In this document: positions 1 to 10,624 of the stretch, piece after piece
How the letters are laid out: each line of letters opens with the position of its first letter
How positions within the stretch are numbered: position 1 is the stretch's first letter
Assembly: GCA_022264855.1 (NCBI GenBank)
Contig: JABYQU010000006.1
Span: forward strand, 868,001-932,000
DNA length: 64,000 bases
Source: Lenzites betulinus
Taxonomy: Eukaryota > Basidiomycota > Agaricomycetes > Polyporales > Polyporaceae
Direction of reading: 5' to 3'
Notes under the pieces: model-generated
The model's database searches: none
What the model saw: only the letters and a program-made list of their open reading frames with translations
What the model was told of the DNA's origin: nothing
Made by a program: the position numbers and the translations under genes

Positions 1-1339
1 GGCATGCTGGGGGCGTCTCTGAGGAAGAGGGCGTCGGGTAGCCGTCTCTCGCCTCTGGTGTCGTAGAATGAACTGCCTATATTCTTTGTTGAAGTGTGGC
101 ACCGAAATTGCAGCGTCTCCGAGGTGAAGATGAGCGCGCGCTGGGACATCAAGTGTTCCTGCATACACCAAGCTCGTTCATTGACAGGTTCCTGAGCATG
201 GCTGTATAGTCGTATCTCGCCAGTGGCATGCGTGTACACGGGTGAAAGACAGATTCTACCGACTGCCTGCTTGCCCGGAGTTGGGCCATCGACGGCGCTT
301 GGTGCAGATGCGCTAGTAGGGTGCTGGAAACATGGAAAAGGAAGGATAATGTCGTGCAGTGGTGCCGGCCGGGTTTGCAGGAATCCTTCGCTAGCACTTC
401 GTGCACTGGCAGCGATAATGGTCAAGAATGCGCCGCGATAAATCTGAGCCATACGTCCTAGCTCGTGGATCTTGTCCATGCCCGAGTCTTGAATGATACA
501 TAGGCTGTCAGCCCAAAGATACTGAAACCCCAGAGCATCTGTGACGCGGATTGCATCCTGCAGGGTTTGAGGAAGGCAAGCCACATCGATCCCCTTCTCG
601 TATGCGGACACGTTCTTCAGGCAAGTGCTATACGGTTGTTCCCCTCCCCACACATAGCTAAGCGCGAGGTATTTGGTCTTGCTGGGCAGGTTCGTCGAGA
701 TCACTAGACGAGGAAGGCTGGGGTTGGTGCAGTCGATGAGTCGTGTGGAAGAAAGGGAAAGGGATCTAGAGTCTGAGAGCACGGCGCATCGCTCGACATG
801 TTCATGATCGCACTCATCGAGGAGCTTTTTGGCGAGAGCTAAAGCGTGCGGGGAGCCTACATCTAGCACGGGACTCCGGGCAACGATATACGCCGCCGCA
901 GGGTCGTCTAGTCATCTCAGTCAATTGGATGTTTACGAGGATACTATGCTGAAAAATATTCGGCCTCACCTGCAGCGGTATGCACATATCCCCGGAAGAC
1001 TTCGCAACCATTGATGATCACCATAAGACCTTGAATGTCGTTTGGGCTACAGTGTGAGGAGATACTCGATTCCCATTCTGCCGACTTTCCCAGCGTGATT
1101 GTTAGGGGATCGTCCGGGTCGAAATTTTGGCCCTCGCACATCCCGAGCAGGACTCGACACCATGAACAGGCCGGCGCGCTGAGTTCGAGAAATGCTCGCG
1201 AGGTTGAGTAGGCAAACCCTCCGACATACTTCAGTTTCCCCGGCCAGGAGTCCCGGACAATCACATCGAAAAGCCCTAGCTGTGCGGCAAAAGGGCCTTC
1301 CCGGCAAAGCTGGCAAATACTACTAGCTGCAGAGTCCAT
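1..1339 (-). CDS. HET-domain protein (heterokaryon incompatibility family), cut at the left edge
   Basis: Two exons are visible: 970-1339 (ATG at 1339) and 1-907, joined across a 62-bp intron with donor gtgagg and acceptor gactag; the C-terminus lies outside the window. Exon 1 encodes a Cys-rich N-terminus (CQLCREGPF, then CSWC) whose family I do not recognise. Exon 2 encodes the HET domain: the opening YLALSYVWG block, then LPQTLQDAIRVT, then LWADSLCIIQD, then YRGAFLTIIAASA. It is co-linear with the neighbouring gene at 2231-4400, including the intron position, so the two are paralogues. HET-domain proteins in filamentous fungi trigger cell death after fusion with a non-self partner; the role here is inferred from the family. 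The start was chosen because its MDSAAS opening matches MGSAIS in the paralogue. Confidence 0.85.
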
Positions 1340-2230
1340 AGATGGCTGTTGAATATTTGCTCGACTAGTAGAAGTCAGGGTATGGCAGCTGTGATTTGAG
1401 GTTGCTCGTTTCTGACTAGTCGCTCCTCAAGCGTTCATGGTGGTAGCAAGTACGGCGTGGTCCACTGGTCCAGGCCGCGCAGTCACCGGACACCGGCCGA
1501 CAGGCTGCAGCCTGACAGTACTGACGGTTCTGACAGTGTCCTGACAGTACTCACTCTGACAAGGACCCCGGCCATCCCTGCAAGAGCTCACATCCCTCGA
1601 AACCCCGAAAATGGGGCCTCCAGAGGGCCATTTTTCAGGCACAGTTACCATATGTAGTAATAATTACCATAAAAGGAACCCCGAAAACGCCGTTTACAGG
1701 CGATTTTGGGATGTGAGCTCTTGGTGGATTAGCCGGGGTCCTCTCTGACACGCCTCTCGTACCTCTGGGCGCTACAACGAAATCAAGCGTCAATACTTCT
1801 CTGCGTAGCTGCAGCGCTTGAGCTCCGCTAGTAAAGCCTGCTAGTAACGCTGGTTCAAAACTACCGTCGGGCGGGTTCAACCAGTGCTAGTGGACCATGC
1901 TCTACTGGTCATGTATACACACATGCACCGCTGTCGTCTCAGTCACTTTGTGTCCAACAGAGTTACCATCCTGAGCTCTATCAAGATCCATCTCAAAGCT
2001 TCGGAAGCTTGACTGGCACAGACGCGTACTACACGATGCCAACTTCGCATGAACGTGCTGCAGTCGCGCTGCTCACTCGAGGCTCCTGTCACAAACACTG
2101 CAGGTCCAGGCGTGTCCATGACTGCCTGCTAAGTACTGTATATCTGTATTCTGGACTGGCCCCTTCTCCATCACTGGATCTACCACTAGCCGGTGCTACA
2201 TGTCTGCCACCTCGAACGACTCTACTCTTC
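1340..2230. other. Divergent spacer between the two HET genes
   Basis: This 891-bp spacer must contain both HET promoters because the genes are transcribed away from each other. It holds the MITE at 1562-1742 and, just left of it, a short run of degenerate CTGACAGT-type repeats (about 1511-1560). No credible coding exon was found; an in-frame ATG at 2036 upstream of the chosen start at 2231 would add 65 residues with no counterpart in the paralogue. Confidence 0.6.
1562..1742. mobile_element. hAT-type MITE, copy 1 (181 bp, non-autonomous)
   Basis: The element begins AGGACCCCGGC and ends with its reverse complement GCCGGGGTCCT. The inverted arms extend imperfectly inward to CAAGAGCTCACATCCC and its complement (to about 1595 and from 1708). 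It is flanked by a perfect 8-bp direct repeat CTCTGACA at 1554-1561 and 1743-1750, the target-site duplication length of the hAT superfamily. The interior is non-coding. The same terminal repeat occurs at 19274-19727. Its position, 222 bp upstream of the left HET start and 488 bp upstream of the right one, means it could influence either promoter, which is inference. Confidence 0.85.
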
Positions 2231-4400
2231 ATGGGCTCTGCTATATCTCGGGTGTTGGCTCCTGCGGGGTCCACATGGCCTATCCCTCCGTGTCCTTCGA
2301 CCGTCTGCCAAGCTTGCTGGAAAGGCCCTTTCGCTGCACACCTCGGTCTCTTCAATGCGATAGTGCGGGACCAGTGGCTTGGGGTACCCAGGTTCATAGG
2401 AGGATACTCGTACTTGGCCTTGCGAGCAGAAATGATGTCCCAGGCCAAGACTTGCTCATGGTGTTCGCTTTTGCTCACTATGTGCGACAAGGACGAGGAC
2501 ATGCTCAGGATCACTGTGGGACGGTTGGTCGATGGCAACGCGGAAGTAAGCGGAAGCGTCGTTGCGCATAGTGTTCAACAAAACATCATAATCCTCATCA
2601 ACGACCGCGAGGTCTACAAAGGATACCTTCACACCTCTGCAGGTGGGTTTTATTCCTTTTCTACAAACTCATGACCTGACTAGATGTTTGTCTATAGAGG
2701 ATCCAGCAGCAGCACATATCGTCCTACGAAGTCCTATCCTCGATGTTGGCTCCTCGCGGACTCTGGATCTTGTCAGGATCCATCTCAATGAATGCTTGCA
2801 TAGACATGGACACTGCATGTCGTTATCTTCCGGTGCTTCGCCGGTCAAACTACCTACACGGCTCGTTGACTGTACCCTCCCCGAACGCCCGCGTCTTGTG
2901 TCCACAGCGACCCTCCCTAGCCATTGCAAATACCTCGCACTCAGTTACCTATGGGGATTTCAGCAGGAATATGGCACTTGCAGGGCAAACATATCCATAT
3001 ACGAGGTAGCGATCGATCTGCAATTGCTCCCCCAAACCATCCAAGATGCGATCCGCCTCACACACACCCTGGGTTATCTGTTTCTATGGGTTGACAGTCT
3101 GTGTATCGTGCAAGACTCGGATGAGGACAAAGCCTACGAAATAAACCTCTTAGACCAGGTCTATCGTGGTGCATTCTTGACCATTATTGCTGCTAGTGCG
3201 CGCACAGCCCGTGAGGGCTTCCTCCACGATCGGTACCCTGACACGTCGCGCACCGTTGCCCTTCCTTTCCTTTGCCCCCCTCGTCGTCACCACCCAGCTC
3301 CTGAAACCGCTAGTGCGAGTAGCCAGTCGCTCGTTGGGTCAATCAGGATAACACCGACTTTCACACTTACCGAAGGGGATATACAACTGTACGACCCCAC
3401 TCGAGATCCACTCCACAAACGAGCATGGCTGATGCAAGAGCTATTGATGTCCCAGCGAGCCCTCATCTTCACCTCGGAGACAGTGCAATTCCGGTGCCGC
3501 ACGACAACGCAGAACATCGGCAAATCCTTTTATGATCCTTGCAGGGAGACTCGCCTACCCAATGCTGTTTTCCTCCAAGAGCCACCAATTCCCGCATACG
3601 ACTCCGAGGAGTGGATCGCCGTACATCGATCTTGGCGAGACATTGTTGAAGATTACAGCGAGCGCGAAGTTGCATTTCCACATGACAGGCTCGTCGCTTG
3701 CAGTCATGGTATTGCGAGGGATCTCCACCGTCTCCTCAACACGGACTACCTCGCAGGTCTGTGGCGTCATACCCTTCTCAGCGACCTCCTGTGGTTCAAT
3801 ACATCCGCCACTGCGCCGCCATGTAGATTCGAATACATCGCTCCTTCGTGGTCGTGGGCATCCGCCGAAGGGCAGGTCAAGATGGAGCCATATGTGACGG
3901 CGGCGTCTGACCGGATCGCGCTTTCTGAGGTACTGCGATGCGAAGTCGAATCGCGAGCACCTTGGCACCCATTCGGGGAAGTAGTGGGCGGCTCCCTCGT
4001 TCTGCGCACTCCCGCCTTGATACTGTGTACGATACACGGCGACACCGATTCTGGCGGAAGTCGCATCCAACTTCATCACGCGGCAGGAGTCTCACAGCGC
4101 CCGGGACATCCTTGCACGGGCTACGAACCTGGAGGCGAGGGCACGTACGTGGCAGCCAAGTGTTTCGGGACTGCTCGGATCGACAACCGCAAGGACGACG
4201 CCCTGTCTGCGTCGGCACTGTGGTTTGTCCCGCTGTCCCGGCGGGATAAACTCTTGGAAGGACTTCTTGTCACTGGCTGCGACCTCGGGCCGGAGAGCGA
4301 AAGGGAGGTCTACCGGCGGGTTGGGCTGGTTCATGCACCGGCAGACAGGTTTCGCAGCCTGGAGAATTCGTCGGCGATGATGTGCATCGAAATTGTGTAA
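2231..4400 (+). CDS. HET-domain protein, complete
   Basis: Exons 2231-2642 and 2698-4400 are joined across a 55-bp intron (gtgggt ... ctatag), giving about 704 residues. The N-terminal exon has CQACWKGPFAAHLG and CSWC, matching the left-hand paralogue. The HET domain starts around residue 210 with YLALSYLWG, then LPQTIQDAIRLTHTLGY, LWVDSLCIVQDSDED and YRGAFLTIIAASA. The more C-terminal blocks include RAWLMQELLMSQRALIF and SWSWASAEG, typical of basidiomycete HET proteins. No NLR, WD40 or other extra domain is visible after the HET region. The expected role is death or growth arrest after non-self fusion, inferred from the family. The intron position is identical to that of the divergent neighbour, so the pair arose by inverted duplication. 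Confidence 0.9.
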
Positions 4401-4755
4401 AGTGTCTCTTGATCGGGCTGTACTTCCGTTTCACTGGTTGTGTTTACCGTACCATGCCCTCCGTCCAGCCGCGAAGTCCAATGTGTCAAAGCTACATATA
4501 GGCCTGTAGAACGTCCGTAGTAACAACTTCCACTAACTTGTAGCCCGTCACGAAGGACTCCTTGAAGTCATGAAGTTGTACGCTTGTACATACTACAGTC
4601 CGACCCGTCCGGTCCGGGATAAAGGCGCCCAAATAGATCGAGATTCGAAAGTCAAAGTTTTGGACCGGCTTGCAGTACTTGGGTTCATCCTGCACACACC
4701 AGCGTCCCTCCCTCACACATCACACTATCCTGACTGCTTGCGGGGCTTACTTAAT
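4401..4755. other. Spacer between HET gene and NOC2
   Basis: This 355-bp stretch should contain the HET 3' end and the NOC2 promoter and leader. An in-frame upstream ATG at 4570 would add 62 residues to NOC2, but these show none of the Lys-rich character of NOC2 N-termini, so it is treated as leader sequence. Confidence 0.5.
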
Positions 4756-7467
4756 ATGGGGAAGAAAGCCACAAAGTCGACCAGGAAGTTCGCCGCGAGC
4801 GGACAGCTGAAGAAGACGATCCAGGCGCGCCGCAAGTTCCGCGACATCAAGAAAAAGGCGGAGAAGCGCAAGGGCAGCGGGAAGGGCAAGGACGGCGAGG
4901 CTCGCGAGGACGAGGATGGTAGCGACGAGGAGGAGGAGGAGAAGGAGGCAGGAGGGTCCTCCGGAAAGTAAGTGTGAATACCGCTCCGTTGCCGCCCTGC
5001 CTAACATGAAATATGTTGTGCTAGGTTCAAGGGAATGTCGGTGGATGACTTCCTTGGCGGCGGCTTCATGCAAGGGGCAAGTGATGATGAAGCTTCTGAG
5101 GTGCGCGTGTCCGTCTTGAGCGGTCTACATGAAACTGGAGCCTAATTTGGTTATAGGGTGAGGAGGACGCCATATCTCAGGACGAGGATGAAGACGAGGA
5201 GGGCTCGGAATTCGATGATGACAACGAGTCATTCGCGGATGTCGACGACCTGGAAGGTGAGAAGGGCATTCAAATGCGTGTTCATTCGTTCATTTCGTTA
5301 ACCTGGTCTTGCAGACGAGGGGGAGGCGCATCTTGTGGAACTATCGAAGCTTGCGGAGAAAGACCCGGAGTTCTTCAAGTACCTCCAAGACAACGACCGA
5401 GAACTTCTTGACTTCAGTCTTTCTGGTGCGAACGCCGCTGCCAGTGAGGACGAAGAGGACGAAGAGGAAGACGATGAAGAGGCCATGGAAGAGGATGTAA
5501 CACCAGTGTTGACGAAGGAGATCCTTAGGAAATGGCAGAAGGCATTACTCGAGGTACGCATTTTATTCGTGCTAATTAAACATCAACTCATGAAGAAGCA
5601 CCTCTTAGCACCGGTCGCTAAAAGCCCTCCGAAAGTTACTGATAGCTTTCCGCTCAGCGGTACATATGAATGAGGAGGACCAAGTGGTGGCATGGCGGAT
5701 AGACAGCGCATCAGGTACGATTTATATTTGTCACTACCACGAGTAGTACCACTCATATCCGTCTAGTGTACGGGAAGCTAGTTACGACGGCGCTCAGGTA
5801 TACACCTGTAATACTCGAACACCACGGTCCCTATCGTTCACTAGCGAACGGCAAGTTGTACGTGCGGTCTAGATATCCTCGCATATTGCGATAATATTCG
5901 ATACTAACAACCTACTCATCTATAGCAAAGCCCCAACACAGACGAACAAATGGAAGACGTTGCAGAAACTCATCCTTTCCTACTTCCACAACGTGCTGCA
6001 CCTCATGGGTCAAATTGCCGACAACGACATGCTGCGCCTAGCGTTCACCGAAACCGCGAAGCTCGTCCCGTACGTGACAGGGAACCGGAAGACCGTTAAG
6101 GTCTACCTGAAGGTACGTCAATCCCTCTGTTCTCATCATTATTTATATCTTGCTCACTGTATACTCTATAGACATGCCTAAGCTACTGGTCCAGCGCAGA
6201 AGACAACGTCAGGATCTCTGCGTTCCTCTCCGTGAGGCGCCTCGCGGGCGCTATGGACGAGTCTGTGCTCGACCTTGTCCTCAAGAACACGTACCTGACC
6301 CTCGTGCGCTCATGCAAGTCAACGAGTGCGCACACACTTCCCACCATTAACCTGATGAAGAACTCGGCGAGCGAGCTGTTCTGCACGGACCATTCTGCGT
6401 CGTACCAGCACGCGTTTGGGTACATCAGGCAGTTGGCGATCCATCTGCGGAATAGCATGAAGACAAAGACCAAGGTGCGTGAGCCTTTCGAAACTAGGGG
6501 AGAACGAGGAATATTGATCAGTCATTGCAGGAGGCGTACAAGCAAGTATACAACTGGCAGTACGTCCACTGTGTCGACTTCTGGGCACTGGTCATCGCAC
6601 GGGCATGCGATAAGCAAACACTTATCGACCGCGGGGGCGCGGAGAGCGAGCTAAAAGCCCTCATCTATCCTCTCGTCCAGGTCGCGCTCGGCGCAGCAAG
6701 GTAACATACCATCGCATGCCATTTTCCCCAAATGACCTAACACTACACCTGCTCAGACTAATCCGCAACCCCCGCTCGTTCCCCTTCCACCTGCACATAA
6801 TGCGGTCGATCCTGCACCTCACGAGCCACACCAACGTCTACGTGCCCCTCGCGCCATACCTCCTCCCCGTCCTCACCTCCACGCTCTCCGCCTCCACCAA
6901 ACCAAAACCGTCGACGCTCCGCCCGCTCGACTTCGAGACGCACATCCGCGCGCCCCAGCAGTACCTCAAGACGCGCGTCTACAACGAGGGGCTCGCCGAA
7001 GAGGCCGCCTTCCTGCTCGCCGCGTACCTCGCGAGCGCGCCCGTGCAGGGCAGCATCGGCTTCCCGGAGCTCGTCGTGCCGATCACGCTCCTCCTGCGCA
7101 AGGCGATCAAGGGCGCGCGCGCCGCGCAGGGCAAGCTCGCGAAGGCGAAGGAGACCGCGCTCACGAAGACGCTCGTCGACCGCGTCGACGACAGCGCGCG
7201 CTGGGTCGAGGGCAGGCGCGCGGGCGTGCCGTTCGCCCCGGGCAAGCTCGCCGAGGTCGAGCGCTGGGAGGACGCGCTCAAGGTCGAGGACGCGCCGCTC
7301 GCGCGGTACGTGAAGGTGCAGCGCAAGGCGCGCGAGAAGCGCCGCCAGCTGGTGGAGAAGGTGCGTCTTCCGCATACATGCGCGCCGTGCGTTTGGACGG
7401 GCTTTACTGACGCACGTGTGTGCTGCAGGCGAGGGAGGGCGAGGATGAGATACTCGAGGAGGATTAA
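4756..7467 (+). CDS. NOC2: Nucleolar complex protein 2 (NOC2 family)
   Basis: NOC2 partners NOC1 and NOC3 in the nucleolus and nucleoplasm to move pre-60S ribosomal particles forward. The protein starts MGKKATKSTRKFAASG, a Lys-rich N-terminus followed by acidic runs (about residues 50-115), then FADVDDL and LAEKDPEFFKYLQDNDREL, then the NOC2 core: YFHNVLHLMGQI, AFTETAKLVPYV, FLSVRRLA, YQHAFGYIRQLAIHLRNSM, YNWQYVHCVDFWALV, LYPLVQVALG-like text, RSFPFHLHIMRSILHL and YLPVLTSTL-like text. It ends in a basic, acidic-tipped tail. At least ten exons are needed, e.g. 4756-4967, 5025-5100, 5157-5255, and a last small exon at 7429-7467 ending EILEED. Introns are 55-70 bp. The start is the ATG at 4756 because it begins the conserved Lys-rich segment. 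Confidence 0.93.
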
Positions 7468-8168
7468 GTCCGGAGATTCTCTGGGACAGGGATCCACGCC
7501 CGTGCGAGCGTTGCGTCAGCACAGGTGCCGCACGGGTCCGGGAGCGTTGGGTTATCGTGCAAAGGCTGTAGGGAGCACAAGAGCCTCGGTGGACATTGCA
7601 GCGTTGCATATCATCCACGTCGTATCGGTCTGTTACCAGCGTGGGGGTAGCCACGGCACCCACGGTTTCCCTGACGTGCCCGCGTGGCCGCGATGGGTAG
7701 TACAATTAGCAGCCCACAGCGAACGCGTACTCCGTCGCTCACGCCTTTCTGGAGTTCTGACTCGGAATCTTCTCCCGCGAACCTTGGCCCGCGCAGCGCG
7801 CACGTAAGAGCAGAGGGCTAAATGTATTCGAGTATTTGTATGGGCTACTCCAGAAGAATGTGCCACCGAAAGCGTGCGTGGGGAGGAGAAGCGGTGTCGT
7901 GGCGGACGGGAAGATGCCGCGGGGTCCTGCTCGTCCACGTACGCATCGGCGCACCGCCAATGGGGCGCAAAGGAGTTCGCTCCCTGCGCCGCCGAGGACT
8001 GCATGCGCCGGTGGGCGTGGGTGCTGGGCACAGGGTGTATCTGGGCGACATGAGCGACAGGCCCGTCGGGATTAACGGAGGGAAGCACGGCACTGTACCG
8101 GTGAATGCGCGGGCGCGACAAAGAAGAAGAGGCGGTGGACAACGGCCGCGCGGGTGAGGAGCGGGGCA
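7468..8168. other. Convergent spacer, no gene seen
   Basis: This 701-bp GC-rich stretch lies between the 3' ends of NOC2 (+) and the small gene at 8169-8553 (-). The open frames on both strands have arginine/proline-rich compositions typical of chance frames in GC-rich DNA. Confidence 0.5.
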
Positions 8169-8553
8169 CTACCAAATGTTGAAGAAGATCTTCCACCATG
8201 GGCGGCCGATGCCCTGCGCGCTCTTGTCGAATGCCTCGACGAGGCGCGTGTAGTAGTGGGGGGCGGAGGCGGGCTGGAGGGTCTTCTCCGAGAGCGCGTA
8301 CTGGCGATGATGAAGTGCGTCTCAGCATATTGGCATATGTGGCAGGGAAGGAGATGATCATGCGTACCTTTGCCTTGAACTCTCCGTTCATGAGCGCACG
8401 CGTAGCGCGAATGGCGGAGGGCGTGAGGTTCGGGTGCTCGGCGAGAGACGTGAGGAAGGTCTTGAGCTGGACGTTCGGCCGGAAGGGGTCGCCCGGCCAC
8501 TTCGCCGCGACGCGCTGCATCTGCTGCTTCAGTGGGGTTACGGCCGTAGACAT
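8169..8553 (-). CDS. Small uncharacterised protein, about 105 residues
   Basis: Two exons, 8368-8553 and 8169-8300, join across a 67-bp intron (donor gtacgc, acceptor gccag) to give a short, mildly basic protein. Exon 1 begins MSTAVTPLKQQMQRVAAKWP and contains FRPNVQLKTFLTSLAEHP; the junction reads MNGEFKAK-YALSEKTLQPAS, followed by HYYTRLVEAFDKSA and a C-terminus of RPWWKIFFNIW. There is no signal peptide and no long hydrophobic segment, but the aromatic C-terminus is striking. I do not recognise the family. The clean splice, the codon use and the orderly amphipathic composition argue that the gene is real. The size and basic N-terminus would suit a mitochondrial or complex-assembly protein, but that is speculation. 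Confidence 0.7.
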
Positions 8554-10624
8554 TTTGCGAAGACAAGAGTCCTGGGGGGCTCCGGGTGTGGTGGCGGAAG
8601 CCGAGAGGTGAATGTACGCGGTTCAAAGTCCGTAGGCCGCAAAGGCGAGCAGTCGGGCAAGTCGGCCTTTGCCGCGCACGCAACTTGCCGCCGGGTGTGT
8701 TGTCGCCTGTATTTGGCAACCGACCCAGAATCGAGCCCGGCGCCTGAGTCGGAGGACTCGGAGCACGTAACTACTGGCATCCACCTCAAGATCTTCTACG
8801 TCCGTCAATATTGAACCTTGCACCAGATATACATTGACAGGGTCTCTATGGTGAGCGAGGTCCCGCTGCGAAACTACTATTGAGTAAGCTTGCCGGTGGC
8901 CAACGTCACAAAGGTTCCATGAGCCGGAAGCCCGGGATGTGCATCCGCAAGTTCTCGCGATCAGAGAATGTGTGCCTCGTGTACGGAGGAAATCGTTGCG
9001 CTCCATCCGTACCAAGGCGACTTCAGGATCTCAGGAATACGCTCGGCAGACTCCTGAGCGAACACAGGTTGACACCACTCCTGAATCATCATCGCCGAAC
9101 CAACCGCAGGGTGCAAATTCGTGTTACGTTCGCCCGGGGTGGCTTCTTCCGCTGCGCACCACGGCGGAAGGAACTCGTTTTGTGGCGCAGGGTCATGAGG
9201 AACATTGCATCGCATCTTTCCGACAAGACCCTCTTCTACAGCATGGCGAACTCCGCCGGCAACGTCCTCCAAAGCCAGTAAACGTCACCGTTGCGACCCT
9301 GCAACACAACGTGGGGTGATATTACCAGCACACACATGGCACAAAGGCCACTATCGTGATCGGATCGCACGTCGATGAGGTGTTTGAATGACGCCGATCG
9401 GATGTTTGCGCCGTGTACCGAGATTGTAAACGGCAATCTTTCCATCTCTCGCTGAGAAAAGCAGCTTCAGCACGATACTGGGCGAAACCATACTGAGCAC
9501 TTACAACGTTCCTGTGTGTCGGCAGAGCATCAAGCCGGGCTATGTGAACTTCCACCTCCCACAAGAATAAGGAAGGGCGCAGATGGCGCGCTTTCCCATG
9601 GGAGCACGATGTCGATTTCCAGAGTAGCAATGGTGAGTCCGGATGGAGCGATGTGAGATGCCGACGTTGCCTCGTGTGTCTTCCGAAACGTCCGCCCGGC
9701 TTCTCCTTGGTGTAATGCAGCTACGGTCCTCCGGGACGGGTGCAAGAAGGCACGACATAGTCGGAGGCCCTGCCATGGTCTGATGATAATCGTCCGCTCG
9801 TCCGCGGATCTCTCCAGGAGGCCCGCCAACGTGCTAGAAGTGGGGGTCGCTTTTGTTCCGTCGGTGTGCGAATTTATTTCGGGAGGAATAGCGTCCGCCC
9901 ACACACGCCGTGTGAAGGAATGGGGCTTGCAATGTTAACCCTTGGTTTGGAGGCTCTAGTTGGAACTCTGGTCATACTTTTTCAAGGTTGAAAGCGATGC
10001 CGCGTAATCACCCGGTGCATCTGGGACCGAAGACATGTTGGCGTCTCTTGTTCCACACTTCTTCAGGCAGTGCAGTCTGCAGTGTATTCTTGCTACGGGT
10101 GTCCAAGATAGGGTCTTCGGCCGGTAGCTAAGAGGTCGGATGAGATGTTTTGCGATGTAAACAATTTAAAATGCTCACCAATCATTGACTATATGGGGTT
10201 TCTTGAAAGCCGTCCAACCCGGCTCGTAGGACAATATAAGGAGAATCGCTCGGGCGTCCGTGATACATCGTAGCACCGGGAGATTGGTGAAATCCTGCAT
10301 AACCTGCGCAAGTTTACCTTGAGCCGTGCAATGGCGCGGATGTGTTGGTGGTTGCACTTGCAAGAGTGGCCGGGACTCGAACTCGGCAATGCCAGTCACT
10401 GTGGAAAGCGGATCGGTTCAGCTCTAGCCAAACTGCTACTATATCAGAGAGCGCCCGGACCGAGTGATACAGTAGCACAGCCCCACCACTGCACGCCTCG
10501 GGCGCCTGTGGTCTTGGCTTTGCCCGCTTGACACTTTGACAGCTGGGCGTTCCCGCTAGCCATGCCACCAACGCTAATGTATGCACCGTCGTCGTCGGAC
10601 ACGACATCTTGAACCCCAACCACC
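8554..10624. other. 2.1 kb intergenic stretch, no gene recognised
   Basis: The stretch separates the divergent small gene (start 8553) and the Hsp70-like gene (start 10625). Frames up to about 130 codons exist on both strands but lack domain-like composition or consistent splice partners. A tRNA-like T-arm sequence near 10370 was examined and not accepted. Confidence 0.5.

Noticed and set aside
4570..4755. N-terminal extension of NOC2
   Set aside because: The added residues lack the Lys-rich NOC2 character that starts at the ATG at 4756.
6758..7705. 315-codon minus-strand frame
   Set aside because: It is antisense to NOC2 coding exons and has the Arg/Leu-rich composition of a GC-driven shadow frame.
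10355..10450. tRNA-like sequence on the minus strand
   Set aside because: A T-arm-like CCGAG-TTCGAGT-CCCGG and a plausible D-loop are visible, but no matching 5' acceptor strand or stable anticodon stem could be found.
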